In this document: positions 1-11,815 of the stretch, one piece after another
Position numbering within the stretch: the first letter of the stretch is position 1
How the letters are laid out: each line of letters begins with the position of its first letter
Origin: Isoetes taiwanensis
Taxonomy: Eukaryota; Streptophyta; Lycopodiopsida; Isoetales; Isoetaceae
Reading direction: 5' to 3'
NCBI GenBank assembly: GCA_021234155.1
Contig: JAJEKV010000111.1
Span: 1,370,968 to 1,434,967 of the forward strand
DNA length: 64,000 nucleotides
The notes under the pieces: model-generated
Told to the model about the DNA's origin: nothing
The model's input: only the letters and a program-made list of their open reading frames with translations
Databases searched by the model: none
Position numbers and translations under genes: made by a program

Positions 1-417
1 CCATCAAAAGCACAGGCCAATATGAAGGCTGCCATGAGCACTACTGCATTTGTTATGCATTATAGACCTGCTCTTCCAATTGTAACCGTTGAAAAGTTGT
101 AGTATTATTCTTTGGGAGTAGTTCCTCCAAATCAGCCTGTTATCTTAGCACAACAGCAGACAGGAACAGGGAATTACTACAATTCCTATCCGTATTATGA
201 TAAATTATATACTTTGTCCTTTCACAACCCAAAGAAGAAGCTCATAGTGGATGTGGAATATGTGGAAGTAAGCTCATATTACAGTGGATATTTCACAGGG
301 AGGGCTCAACGGATAGGATGGGCTGCCATGCCTGAGACCATGGAAAATTTTACCATGTTGATGGCCGGTGATTCATATAAATTATGCATAATGCTTTTTA
401 AAAATTCGTACCTATAG
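1..417 (+). pseudogene. Unrecognised coding remnant with an in-frame stop
   Basis: A frame open from base 1 encodes about 33 residues ending in a TAG at 100-102. The same frame then stays open for another 105 codons to a stop at 415-417. The downstream part is rich in Tyr, Asn and Pro (for example YYNSYPYYDKLYTL) and has no ATG near its start, so the two halves look like one gene broken by a nonsense change, with its 5' end outside the window. I do not recognise the family. It could also be a fortuitous open frame in AT-rich DNA. Confidence 0.3.
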
Positions 418-419
418 AA

Positions 420-964
420 AAGAAATGTTGTTGATGTCAAATTACTCCTCTTCAAGCTTTAGAATCACAAGTCGATGAAGAATCACAAGTCTTTAGAATT
501 TGAAACTGGCAAGCAATAAGTTACAAAATTAAGCATTGCTTATGCAAGAAAACGGTAAGCCTTTTCCATTTGCAAATACATTTTCATTTCATATTGAAAC
601 CTGTAAACCATTTCCATTTGCAAATAGATTTCTATTTCATACTTGTTGGAAAAGCTACGGTTGAGGCCAAGATAGACATTCTTGAAGCTCCGAGATAAAC
701 CTTTGTGAATAGCACTTGTATGGTAAGAGGCGAATCAAGTTCAAAACCGGTAAGAGCTGTAGAAATCTAGGCGAATGGAATGAATCTTGCCATAGTCTTC
801 TTGGCGATTCCAACCTTGGCGGGAGCTTCCACCGTCGAAAGGTTGGCGAACCATTAAAAAAATATTTAATACAGGGCCTATTCAGCATTCGTATTCACTT
901 TTCAAAAAACCCCTAATTATAGCATCTTTGCGAAGATTCGCCCCTTAAGGGAAACCCTGGTGCT
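420..964. other. Non-coding stretch, nothing recognised
   Basis: Short repeated phrases built on 'CATTTCCATTTGCAAATA' occur at about 565-630. I see no gene, RNA or transposon end. Confidence 0.4.
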
Positions 965-1439
965 ATGTCTGTTGTAAGTAATCCGTTTGACGAGAACGGG
1001 CAGAGAAGAATGTATGAAGAGGTTTATGCTAAAGAGCTAGAGAAGTTAGATGAGTTGGATCGTGACGGTAGTGCCATAAATGAGCAGGTTTTGGCAGACT
1101 CCAAAATTAAAGAAAGCAAATCAAGTACTTAGTTCTGCTATTGTTGGTTTGTTAGACAGTTTGCAGATGCCATCGTCTGTTCTTCCATTGTCTTCACCTA
1201 TCAAAATATCTCCAGATCATGTAGTTCAGCCAATTTTGTCTCTTAGTGCAATGGAGTCTGCTGACATACAATTAAACAAAGCTATTGATATGTTGTCTGA
1301 GACCGATCCAATTGTGAGGAAGGCTATGGGTATGCAGGTGAATGTGGCCATATTACAGGTGGTTCCTTTAAAATTGCAATTTTGTCATGCCATGTGTTTC
1401 CCGAGAAGAGCTGATATGATGAGAAACAGGAAGGTTTGA
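965..1439 (+). pseudogene. Unrecognised small protein gene, frameshifted
   Basis: An ATG at 965 opens a 55-codon frame (MSVVSNPFDENGQRR..., rich in Glu, Lys and Leu) that ends with TAG at 1130-1132. A second frame, open until 1439, overlaps it and continues with hydrophilic, helix-prone sequence (SAIVGLLDSLQMPSS, then AIDMLSETDPIVRKAMGM). The two read naturally as one protein of about 150 residues broken by a single-base shift near 1110-1130. There is no signal peptide or membrane segment. I cannot name a family. An ancient transposon-borne gene is an alternative. Confidence 0.3.
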
Positions 1440-1542
1440 TAATACTTTTCGAGTTTCAACATGGTGCAGTTGTGAAACTGATCACTTGGACTTTGATCTG
1501 AACTAATTACTTGAACTTTGATCTGTGGAATAGATGTGAACC

Positions 1543-1640
1543 TGTGTAATTCCATGATGATCTTTGTAATTCCATGATCTTTTAATAATCTTTGTAATTC
1601 CATGATGATCTGTGTAATTGCATGATTTTTTGATGATCTG
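1543..1640. repeat. Degenerate short tandem repeat
   Basis: Four imperfect copies of a roughly 20-30-bp unit built around TGTAATTCCATGATGATCT. Confidence 0.6.
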
Positions 1641-2426
1641 TGTATGTGAACCTCTTTTGATCATTGTAATTTTGTTCAGAATGTAAAGACTGTATAATGT
1701 TCACTTAAAACTATGTACGCTTCATTTTGTAAGTAAATAAGATCAGAATGTTCAGTAAAAAAAATGAAACTTAAGAATGTAACTAACCTAAAAAAATGTA
1801 ACTAAGTTGTAATTCCTTGATAGAATTGTGTACACGTGGCAATATAGGATTGGGAAATAATTCAGAATTGCAACAAGCCAAACTTTACGCTTCAGATCAT
1901 GATTTTGCATATGCTCAACAAATCATTTCCCTGATTGTGAGCTGCAAAGGGGACTGTGTCAAGGATTGCAACCTGTGGCAATGTTCCGAAGAAGAAAAAA
2001 CAGCTCTATCGAGCTTATACTAAGGCCAAGACCAATTTTGTCAGTAGCTTTGAAAGCTCAAAGTACTTCCAGCCCACAGGGCGAAAAGGACCACACAACC
2101 ACCCCACAGAGCAATGAATCATGCTCTTTCTTTCTGGCGATGCAAATCGAGGCCGAATGAAAGGAGAAGGGCGATTGTCAAGGCAGAAAAAAAATGGGAA
2201 ATGCTTCAATTGTGGGCTCGATTCCATAGCCAAAACAGAGGTAAGATTGTCGTTAGTGCCGAGATTTTCATAGCAAATTTGTCTGGCCCCTGAAGGGCGT
2301 ATTCCATGTGTGATGATTAACCATTAGATCTGGAGCGTGTGATTCGGTTTCATCTAAATCATCATGGCCTTTTCGATTAGGATGCACAGCTAAAACTCCA
2401 GAGGTAGTGGGTTCAAGTCCCTTTTA

Positions 2427-2990
2427 GGGCCGCTTCACACTGGCCGTTAAAGTGTTGTTAGATTAAAAAAAAAATTTAACTGTACTTCACATTGGCTTCC
2501 GTTAAAAAATTCCGTTAAGATTATGGGGTTAAAAAATAACAGCACAATTAAGGTAACGGTGCAAGATAACTGGGGTTCACACTGTATTCCGTTAGGTTAA
2601 ATTTTAACGGAGGACTTAACGGGCCATAATTTTTCCCTTCAAATTTAAGGGTAGGGGGACCCCATCCCTTAAGCTCCATTTGCAATTCCGTTTTTAACTT
2701 AGGCATGACAGACAATGTGAAGCAATATTTAACTGTTTCCGTTATGTTAACTCTTAACATAACGGCGTGACAATCAGTGTGAAGTAATATTTAACGGTTT
2801 TCGTTATGTTAATTTTTAACCTAACGGCGTGACCATCAGTGTGAAGCAAGATTTAACGGTTTTTGTTATGTTAAATTTTAATCTAACGGCGAATGTGAAG
2901 TGAAACCTTTATGTTATGTTACCCTAACATAAAGGGCATCCCGTTATGTTAGCAATTTAACCTAACATAACGGCCAGTGTGTAATGGCCC
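2427..2990. mobile_element. PIF/Harbinger-type MITE with 62-bp internal tandem repeats
   Basis: The left end GGGCCGCTTCACACTGGCCG and the inverted right end (read inward GGGCCATTACACACTGGCCG) form an imperfect terminal inverted repeat. Both ends are flanked by TTA (2424-2426 and 2991-2993), a 3-bp target duplication typical of PIF/Harbinger (Tourist-like) elements, whose ends commonly begin GGGCC or similar. There is no transposase. The interior holds a 62-bp unit (about 2699-2890) containing 'AACGGCGTGA' and 'CAGTGTGAAG', copied roughly three times, plus many short inverted TTAACGG/CCGTTAA words. Non-autonomous. Confidence 0.8.
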
Positions 2991-2993
2991 TTA

Positions 2994-3731
2994 GACCCTT
3001 AAATGTGACGCTCTTTAGCTCTGTTTCTCATGCCCTAAATCAAAGCTCTGGCTATGGAGGACATGGCGCTGCCAGTGACATTGGCATCGGATGGGTGTCG
3101 ACCTGGTGGGTCCGGTGACTGGGAGGGGTTTTAGTTTAGGTTGGGCCATAGGGCCCAAATGCCGTAATGACCCATGTAAAAGGGCCACCCCATGGAAGGG
3201 AGTGATGCATTAAGGCTTTACCGTAGACATCCTGGTGTATGAACTGGTTGCAGTAGGCCCACTATACAAGAATCGATACCCACGGAAGCCGACCATGTAC
3301 ATCGGCAGCCACAAGACTATCCGAACCTTTATAATATTTATTTGTTTTTGGATGGTCTCAGGTCTCTAAATTTATTTTTGCATCCACTTTTGAGTCATAT
3401 AACCATATCATTGTGCCTGAAAAATCCTTATAGGCATCAATCATTTATATAATAGCACTGTATTAGTAGATGGGTGCTGCTAGGTGATTCAGAAGCAGTT
3501 TAAGGCAACAGATAATAGCACGATTTGGGCCTTACAATTTAGGCATCCCAATTTTTACACAGGCCATATTTGCAGATTTGCATGACCATTTAATCAAAAC
3601 ATTAAAATTTGTATCAGCACCATGTCGTTTTCGAATCATGACAAGGTCGTTCATAGTATAAGCGGCATATGCATATAGAATATTTTGAAGAAATCCGAAT
3701 ATAGATAATCGAATTCTGGCCAGAGCTTAAA
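2994..3731. other. Non-coding stretch, nothing recognised
   Basis: There is no convincing coding frame. A moderately GC-rich section (about 3050-3300) has the look of old transposon sequence, but I find no terminal repeats. Confidence 0.3.
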
Positions 3732-3761
3732 CCATAGAATATAATAGAATGGAATAGATTT

Positions 3762-4430
3762 TTTATCGTCCACGGAGACCAATTGGCCTATGGGACCCAA
3801 ACAAAAAGAGAGCCGCAAGCATATTACTGTCAGGATTAAAAAACCCCTGCCCCAAAGGGTTTTCAGGGAAAAACCTTAGCAGTAATAAGTATGTTGGTAC
3901 ACTGTACAATTGTATAGGACAGTTCAATACTGTCCCGGAGGACACAATTGAGTCCGTGCATCCATAACCTCCTAGAGGTATGACCCCAACAAGCCCACTG
4001 ACGCCATATTCAATAACTCATGCAAGGGCTGGCCAGGCACTAGTAATCGAACATACTGCGCTCGGATATGGGCAAACGCTGGGCAGATCTAGAGGGCATG
4101 ACATTCATCTTCAATGTCGCCCTGGTGGCAACATTGGCAAAGCCTTTCCTCCCGTGCTTCCCGAGCCCAACGTCCTGTCTCAATGCGGAGACGATGTGCA
4201 CCCGTGCGAATGGAAGCTATAAGTCTGCGCTTCTTCATGGGCAGATGGGTGTACAAGTACTGGTGTGGGCCTCTCGTGAGCCTAGGATTGACTTGCTGCT
4301 GATAGTGTGCCAGCTTAACGTGCATCAGAGCATCTGCATCCCAGAGCTTGCAAAGGAAAGTAGCATCTAGGTACAGCTTAAGTGCATTGTGATCCTTCTT
4401 TGTCCGTACCTGTACGCATCTGTTTGTCTG
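3762..4430 (-). mobile_element. 5'-truncated LINE A fragment (3' end of ORF2)
   Basis: The minus strand encodes the C-terminal part of a LINE ORF2 protein: HLPMKKRRLIASIRTGAHRL followed by a Cys/His cluster (CQCC...DIEDECH). It closely matches the LINE A copy at 10.5-10.9 kb (LPLKKRRLIASIRTGAHHL, CQCC...IEDESH). The element ends at its 3'-terminal hairpin (3768-3796) and ATAAAA tail. Only the last roughly 670 bp are present. Its 5' edge abuts the plus-strand L1 that starts near 4436. Confidence 0.75.
3768..3796 (-). other. LINE A 3'-terminal hairpin
   Basis: In the element's RNA sense (minus) an outer stem GUCC/GGAC encloses an inner stem AGGCC/GGUCU (one G-U pair) with loop AAUU. It sits immediately before the ATAAAA tail, where LINE reverse transcriptases of several clades recognise their template. 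Confidence 0.65.
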
Positions 4431-4435
4431 TACAC

Positions 4436-6824
4436 CCCGGGCCCTGATGGGTTTCCCCCTGAATTTTACATTGCATTCTGGGATACTATCAAATCTGATT
4501 TTGTGCACATGGTTCAGGGATTCTGGAATTCAAATCATCTTCACCCTGCCATATCTGCTGGCTTGATCTCTCTCATTCCCAAATCTGATGATCTCAAACA
4601 ATTCTCGGATTGGAGACCTATATCTTTAACTAATTCCTCCTACAAAGTATGTGCCAAAATCATTGCAAATAGAATTAAAGGGCATCTGCAAGATATCATT
4701 AGTCCTTGCCAATCTGCTTTCCTTCCAAACAGATATATCTTGGATAATTACATTGCTGCCATGGAAGGCCTTCACTGGAATAACACACTAATCAAGGCTG
4801 TATCCTTCTTAAACTTGATTTCTCAAAGGCCTTTGATTCTGTGCATTGGGAATTCATTGATTTTGCTCTATGGAAAATTGGCTTCTCAAATAAAATCATC
4901 CAGCTAATTCTTGGTCTTAATTCCAGATCCCAATCGTCTGTTCTTATTAATGGTTCTCCAGGTACATTCTTTCCTTTAGCTAGAGAAGTGAGGCAAGGCT
5001 GTCCTTTAGCCCCCTACATCTTTATTGCTGTCACTAAAATTTTGACTCGAGTCATTAATCATCAACAGCAAATTGGAAATATCAAGGGTTTAATTTTACC
5101 TGACAATACTTCCAACATGAATATTCTCGCTGATGACTCATTCAGTTTTCTTAAAAATGATCTTCATAACATTAGGAATTACTTAAGTATTATTAGTTGC
5201 TTTGTTGCAGCTTCTGGCATTAACCTGAATCTGGACAAGTGTTCTATCATGGGAAAAACAAATCAACAATCTGTTCTTGGGATTAAATGTTTTCAGACTT
5301 CTCAAGCTATCAATTTGTTGGGAATGCTACTATCTTTAGACTCTAATATTAAGGGTCTCTGGTCTCCTATTCTTTCTCGGATCAAAAGAAAGTTAAATAA
5401 TTATGGTAACTGTTTATCTCTTGCTGGTAGATCCATAATTGCAAATGCTGTGATTGCAAGCTCTCACATCTACTTTTCCTCTGTTTTGCTTGCTCCTAAA
5501 AATGTCCATCTTCAGCTTGAGAGAATTGTCAGGAATTTTATCTGGGGAAAAAAATATTTGGTTAGCTGGAATCACATCACAAGATCTAAATCTCATGGGG
5601 GTCTTGGTTGCAAGAATTTATTTTTGCAAGGAGTGGCTTTAGCTGGCAAGCATGTCTGGAGAGCAATTTTTCATAAAGATAATCCAGCCTCTGTATTCAT
5701 TAAGTACTGGTTTCAAAATGGTGGTATTAAAGGGCATCCCTCTATCAGTCATCAACTTCCCTCCTCTATTTTCTTTGGTATTAATCCAGCTAAAAATATC
5801 TCCCCTCTCATGAGAAATTTGGTATTAGCTTGGAACAGGATCTCAAATTTCATGACACACAATAATCCAGATCAATTCCATTTGACTACATCTCTATTCT
5901 GGAATCCTATCTTATCCAAAGAGAATGACATCCCTCTTGCTATCAATCATCCCAAGATCTATAAAAAATGGTCTCTGTATGGATTTACTTCAATTGGGGA
6001 TCTTAGAATAGATGACAGATGGATCTCGTGGACTGCTCTCAAAAGGAAAATTGGTGAAACCTCTTCTGATAGGAGCCTCTTCAAGCATTTAAAAGCCAAA
6101 TTATTTTCTATCAATATTAACATTTTGAATTCTAATATTGATTGGTCTTGTAAGGGGAAATACATTTATAAAGTTTCCATGATTTATAAAATGTTAGCTT
6201 ACAACAATACTCCTTCAAAAGCTAAAATCTACTGGAGCCTAAATGATGAGGAAGTTTATAGAGTCCACAGGAACACTTGGTTATCCTACTGCCCTCCAAA
6301 AGTTTTTATTTCATCTGGTTTAGCCAACAAAAGCTTATCCAATTTGGAGAGCATTGCAAAGCATTCCATCTAGATTGAAGCATGGCCTTAATCCTATTTC
6401 TGATAATTGTCCTCTTAGATGCAATTGTCATATTTTCCAATGTCCTAAATTAGAATCTCTCTGGATTTGGTGTCAAAATGTCTTATCCATCAACAAGCCA
6501 AATAATTTGATTGATCTTCGGATGAATAATGACAAGTTTGTTAATACCTTATTCTTCACTGTTATATGGAATATATGGAAGCACAGGAATAGATGCATTC
6601 ATGGAGGTCATGCTATTTCTATCTGTTGGATTAAAGTCAATATTATGCATGACCTGCAAACATCTGCAACTGCTCACAGGATTCAAAATGAGGAAAACAG
6701 TTATGACAACAAGTGGAATTACATTGGTTCATTTTGTGGTCAATATAAATTATTTAATTTGTATTGTTCTCAGGCACATACTAATTTATTTTCTGATGTT
6801 GATGCTAGAGTACCTGAGGTTTAG
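4436..6824 (+). pseudogene. L1 ORF2 reverse transcriptase, frameshifted
   Basis: The order of reverse-transcriptase motifs is clear: LIPKSDDLKQFSDWRPISL, SAFLPNRYILDN, FSKAFDSVHWEF (motif A), REVRQGCPLAPYIF (motif B) and NILADDSFSF (motif C). The usual (Y/F)ADD is here LADD. The C-terminal part has SRLKHGLNPISDNCPL..., the zf-RVT-like segment of plant LINEs, followed by IWNIWKHRNRCIH. The frame changes near 4808 (between finger motifs and motif A) and near 6360. With the missing endonuclease this copy is dead. Confidence 0.8.
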
Positions 6825-6873
6825 TGATCGTCTACTGGACACAAGCTTGAGGCTGAAAGAAATCTGAGCAACT

Positions 6874-7173
6874 TTGACACCCAGGTCAATGCTTATGCTG
6901 ATTTTGATTGGAAATCCAAGATTCCAGATAGATTGTTTCCTATGCTTCACGAATTTTCAGTCAGGATGGGCCTATGAGTTCTGCAAGAGCACCTACCAAA
7001 TGAACATCTTATTCTGGTTCTTGAAGATCCACAACATGCAGATGACAGATAGCCAGTTCGAGTTTTACAGAGAATGTTACTATTACCACAGGGGCAAGGC
7101 AGATGCATTTGGAAATTTACTGCTCATCATGGCAACCTCTTGTGTGAATGATCTTCTGGAGGCTCTGGATTAG
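6874..7173 (+). other. Open frame in the L1 3' region
   Basis: A 99-codon open frame lies downstream of the reverse-transcriptase remnant and before the poly(A) tail. It may be a decayed C-terminal ORF2 segment or 3' UTR. I see no RNase H motif. Confidence 0.25.
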
Positions 7174-7799
7174 GGAAGTAATACCAACCACATTTTACAG
7201 CCTGCCTTCACAGACCATTTCACCTACCTAGACCACTGAAAACATCTCACATCATAATTCTCTTGTTTCTCTCACATTTTGGCTCAATTGTGTTTACACA
7301 GGTTTTCTTCAGTTGATCATTTGAACTGATCGGATCAGTTAAAGGAGACTTCAAAAGGAGAATCGAAAATCCAGTTCTATTTTGCTGATGCTACATTCTA
7401 CTCTACCTTGAAAGTGTTTTATGTTAATATTATTTGGGCTGCTTTTGCCTTCAGCTTCTAGTTTAAATAGCTATTAACTTTAGTAGCTTTCATAACACTT
7501 CTAGCAACAACATGTTGCCCTATATGTATTTTTTGATCTTTAATTAATGGAAAAAATATCTCATTCTCTCAAAAAAAAAAAAAAAACTAGCAAAAAAGGC
7601 ACGCCAGATGCCATAGAAAATAAAAGCCCATGAAAATTAGGGCAAAATCCATCTACAAGGCAGGATATTGACTTTATTAAATTTGCATTCTATTATATCG
7701 ACTTCATTGAATTTACGTTCACAATGCCTGCACAACTTTTACAGAATGCATGTCTGCACAACTTTTACGAAATGCATAAATATTTCAGCTTTGTGCTTT

Positions 7800-7875
7800 G
7801 TGTAGTTTGGGTCCCATAGGCCGATTGGCCTCCGCGGACGATAAAAGAACCTTCCTTCCTTCCTTCCTTCCTCCC
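7800..7875 (+). mobile_element. Severely truncated LINE A 3' end with (CTTC)n tail
   Basis: This is the same terminal hairpin as the other LINE A copies but in plus orientation: GTCC (7811-7814), AGGCC, loop GATT, GGCCT, GGAC (7836-7839), then GATAAAA and a (CTTC)n run. Only the last tens of bases of the element are present. Confidence 0.7.
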
Positions 7876-8559
7876 TCTTATTACGCTTATTTTGGAACAA
7901 TTATTATTTCATAGTCTGAGCTTATGCTTTGGAATAAAGCTACAAGTTCATTATGAGCTACTGTTGTTTAATTTAACTCTTTAATAGGTCAAACAATGTT
8001 TTTTGTGTGTTGATGAAGGCCTCACTAGTTCATCAGACTTGTAATGATGGCCTCTAAACAGGCCAGTGTGCAAATAAGGGAATGATCAGCCCATTAGGAT
8101 AAGAGTGTTTTACCTCATAGCTATTATGGTAAAGCTCTCCGCACATATATCCTTGATTGTACATTGTCGAATGACCGAATATACACAATTGAAGCTGAGC
8201 TTCAGAAAGATATATCAAAGTTTAAAAAAATTAATAAAAATTTAATAGAACAGTATAAAAGTCGGAACATTAGAAAGCTTTAAGATAGAATGGTTCTAAT
8301 TCATCTCCTCCTTGTGCTCTTGAGTTGCCTCCATCACTTTTTGCACATTGATTACTTTGCATGTTTCAAGTTTAAAAATGCAACCCGTGCTACTTTGAGA
8401 ACTACTTTGAGAACTGAGTACAACACACTTTCTGAGCAAATTATACATGGCAATGCAGGCGCTTTGTGGAGCAACAGTGTGAGATGTTGTTGCTAACCTT
8501 CATCAATTTACAAAGTTAGATGCTCAGCTTCACGAGATCGCCCTAGAAAACAACAAAAC

Positions 8560-8850
8560 TGTTTTTTCTTTGGATATTCATGGTTATTACCATGCTTTAA
8601 TATCAATGCTGTAGAAATGTGCCATTGGTGCCTTAACGACTGGCTTATATTTTGGATCTCCTTAACAGAATGATTTATAAAGATACAGTTTCCGGGAACA
8701 CACTAATGTTTGGATATGCCCACAATAGATACTTTAAAGAGGCACTAGACGTATTTAGTCAATTGCAACAACATGGTCTGTGCAGCCAGATGACATCACA
8801 TTTGTTGCTCTTTTGACTTCATGCATTGTTGGTCTTAGAAAAAAATCCTA
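8560..8850 (+). pseudogene. PPR protein fragment (PLS-type repeat), decayed
   Basis: Around 8670-8770 the plus strand reads (N)TLMFGYAHNRYFKEALDVF, followed in a shifted frame by VQPDDITFVALLTSC. Together these match one pentatricopeptide repeat plus the start of the next, as in plant organelle RNA-editing factors. The preceding 100 bp are a degraded repeat with stops. No intact frame spans the region and the rest of the gene is absent. PPR proteins bind organellar RNA, but this fragment cannot encode one. Confidence 0.6.
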
Positions 8851-8879
8851 AGAAATTGTGGTCAAGCAAGATCAAACTA

Positions 8880-10259
8880 AAAACTATACTTATAGACTAA
8901 AATTAACATGAAAAATTTCTATGGAACTGATTCTTGAGTGCATGCATGAATTTGGTATCAATGTCATTAATGTCTTCTTCTTCCAAGTTATGAGTCTTGC
9001 TACTTTGTATTATTCACCTTTCTTCTTAAGCTTTTTGCTCAAACATATGGGTAGAATCACTAAATATAAATTTGTCCTTTAAAATAATCATGATGGTGCA
9101 CTGTACATCTAAGTGGAGAGAAAGGCGCTGGGTCTGCCTTAGCTAAGAAACTAAGGTTCATGACAGAAAAAGAAAAACTAAGGTTCATGACAGAAAAAGG
9201 TCTTCTATGCAAACGTTGTTTGCTACTATGGAAAAATGTAGATGTCTTGTGTCTTTATATCAAAGATAAAAAACCCTTAAGACACATCTTGTACAAGAAA
9301 ATCCTATTCCATTTGTATGTTGTATGGCTAATGTGGGGCATATACAATGTAGAGAAGATTCAAAATAGCTATGTTGTTGAAATGTGGTCAACATGTTGAT
9401 GTGTTTGGTCTTATCTTGTGCCACCTCAAATTTTGCTGACACATACTCTGGCTACAGGTCTAAATTAAACTAGTCTAGATAATTTCAACAGTTGGGCTTA
9501 GCCAACTTGCCGTTATATCGCATTAAAGGCATATGCCTAGTTTCAATAATGGGAAGGGGAAATGCAATTTTTTAAAAGTAGAGATGAATTGGTAATTGCA
9601 AGATCAACAATCCCCTGCATAGATAGGAAAAAGCGTGGATAAGGAAATAATTTTGGGCATCCAACAGACCATCACCATAAGATCCGCTATTTGAATGAGC
9701 TGGAAGCAGGACCATAAATTATTATCATATATAATAACAATCAATAGATAGATAGTGCAGGCCAATGCATCCCTTTCGAGAGCAATGCCATGCAGACAGG
9801 CTGCATGATTATCCCTTTTTTATAAACAACATGAATTTACAATAATGTCTGGCAGGCGATCCATGAATTACGGACACGTGATGGCCAAGCTATAATGGCA
9901 CTGCTTTGGAGATGTTGGTTGAAAATAATGTTCTAAGAGCTAAAGGCCAAACAGGATTATACTGCTTTATGAATTTCTATTGATACAGTGCAGGGTATGA
10001 CAAGTTGCAACCCATGATGTGGTGCTCATAATGATCGCCTTATAAGGAATACTGATCTGTTCATTTTATAGGGACTTTTAAGTATCTTCGCAAATCTAAG
10101 GAAGATCATTATGTTATCATTCTGATTTGGGGAGAAGCTTTCTAGACAGCTAGCTTCTGTTAGGAACAGGGCACCAACTGTGGCTTTTAAAAAAATGACT
10201 CCCTTTGAATGAACAAGAACCACCAATTGTTGTGTAAAACAAATCGAGGGTACCATGGA
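8880..10259. other. Non-coding stretch with a short tandem duplication
   Basis: A roughly 26-bp phrase containing 'AAGGTTCATGACAGAAAAAG' is duplicated at about 9150-9200. The stretch 'CATTTTATAGGGACTTTTAA' (about 10064) recurs near 30342, so both places carry the same dispersed repeat. There is no gene. Confidence 0.4.
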
Positions 10260-10296
10260 GAATGTTAAGGAAGGAAGGAAGGAAGGTACTTTTATC

Positions 10297-10326
10297 GTCC
10301 ACAGAGACCAATCGGTCTATGGGGAC
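10297..10326 (-). other. LINE A 3'-terminal hairpin (covariant copy)
   Basis: In RNA sense: outer stem GUCC/GGAC, inner stem AGACC/GGUCU, loop GAUU. Relative to the copy at 7811 (AGGCC/GGCCU) the middle pair has changed on both sides, so pairing is preserved. Confidence 0.7.
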
Positions 10327-10499
10327 CCAGTACAAAAATGCAGCAAGCGGATTACTGCCCGGATTAAAAAAACCCCTCCCCGAAGGGTTTTCGAGGGAAA
10401 AACCGTGGCAGCAATCAGCCTGCTGACAAACTGTCCTAACATATAAAATGCAAGAACACCCAAATATATACAGTCATGCACCGCACCCGTAGTGCCTAA

Positions 10500-11417
10500 T
10501 CAGCGGGTCGCCAGGCGGGGGCAAAGGTGACCACGCAGGTCCAGTACCTCCTGAATGTACGACCCCAGGGCACGTACTGACGGTGTGTTCATCAGCAAAT
10601 GTAAGGGCAAGTCCGGCCGTACTAAGGGAGCGTATCTGGCCCGGATCTGACTGAACGCTGGGCAACTCTGGAAAGTGTGAGACTCATCCTCAATGGCACC
10701 CGTTTGACAGCACTGACAAAGCCTGTCCTGGCGGGGCTCCCCAATCCACCTGCCCGTCTCGATGCGAAGATGGTGGGCACCTGTGCGAATGGAGGCAATG
10801 AGTCTGCGCTTTTTCAGGGGCAGCTGGGAACGCAGGTAGAGCTGTGGCCCCCGGGCTAACATGGGGTTGATGTGCTCCTTGTAATGGGCCGTTTTGACCT
10901 GCTCTAGAGCGCCGGGGTCCTAGAGCTTGCCAAGGAAACAAGCATCTAAGTACTCCCGCAGGCTGTCACGATCGGCCGCTGTGTCCACCTACATGCATCC
11001 GTCCTGCACGTTCCATCTGGCGAACCACTGATCTCTCTTACCCCTCCAACAGGCCCTAAGCCGCTGCGGACCCATTGCCACAGTGTAAGCCAGGTGCGGG
11101 AGCCGAGCATCACCCATAGTAACCACTTTCTGAAAATAGACGATGTGTCTATCAAGGGCTGCCCGCTGAAGCGGCAAGAATCCAGTTTCCTGCAGCAGAA
11201 TCTGTTAGGGGACTGAAGGTTTCACCCCAAGTGCATGTGCCAAAAATGCCTTCTGCACCTGCTCCAAGTCATTCCAGGTCGCCAAAGAGACGACCGGGCC
11301 CCAAACCTCGACCCCGTACAGAAGGACAGGCTCGACCAGTGCCCGGAACAGATGTGACTGATGGCCCCAATCATAGAGCTCTGCCTGGTGACTGTTGTTC
11401 TGCATGGCATAAAGCGC
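10500..11417 (-). pseudogene. LINE A ORF2, C-terminal part
   Basis: Read on minus from the transposon junction: KALYAMQNNSHQ, then VEPVLLYGVEVWGPVV (the conserved 'LLYG.E.WGP' block after the reverse-transcriptase thumb), LPLKKRRLIASIRTGAHHL, and a zinc-binding cluster CQCC...IEDESHTFQSC. Interruptions include an in-frame stop near 10921 and frame changes near 10860 and 11200. The segment continues the protein encoded at 24142-26400 and belongs to the same retrotransposon. Confidence 0.75.
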
Positions 11418-11421
11418 TTTC

Positions 11422-11446
11422 AAGCATAATTTCATTAATTGTGGAC
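11422..11446 (+). repeat. Left terminal inverted repeat of the 12.7-kb transposon
   Basis: 25 bp beginning AAGCATAATTTCATTAATT and ending GTGGAC. It pairs with 24113-24137 and is preceded by the target duplication TTTC. Confidence 0.85.
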
Positions 11447-11815
11447 TTTGGCTGAGTCCATATGACTCCCAAATGGACCCGATTTTTTAGAATATAAGGG
11501 TTTTATTTAGTAGAATGATGCAAATTTTCGAAATGTGTGCAGGTAGGTGAGATGGCAGGCCTTGTATCTATTAAGCCAAAGAAGTGCCAACCGAGTTTGT
11601 GTCTCGCCCAAGCGCCTTTTGTAGACGTGGTCTCGCCACGCGGTAAGCATTCGCAAATCGATAGTGTAGATTCATAGTCGTGCCCCGTCGAGAATGGTCC
11701 CAACCAGTGCACGCCGATGGATTCACAATGAGCGAAATGCGAAGGCCATATCGCCGAGCCAATATTAGCTCATGCGAATCAGCTTCAGTTGAGGTGCGTA
11801 ACGAGATAAACCAAA

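Larger units (their letters stand above)
4436..7585 (+). mobile_element. 5'-truncated plant L1-type LINE with poly(A) tail
   Basis: The element starts inside ORF2 (PGPDGFPPEFY), lacks the endonuclease, and runs through reverse transcriptase and a C-terminal zinc-ribbon-like region to an oligo(A) tail at about 7571-7586. The orientation and tail are typical of plant L1 retrotransposons truncated during insertion. I could not identify a convincing target-site duplication. Confidence 0.75.

Noticed and set aside
2380-2426. tRNA-like B box (GGTTCAAGTCC) just left of the MITE
   Set aside because: No A box, cloverleaf or acceptor stem could be built around it. A chance match or a very old tRNA-derived fragment.
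3732-7618. CCATAGAA at 3732 and 7611 as a target duplication of the truncated LINE A plus L1
   Set aside because: The sequence between does not form one coherent element, and an 8-bp match over this distance in AT-rich DNA is not convincing.
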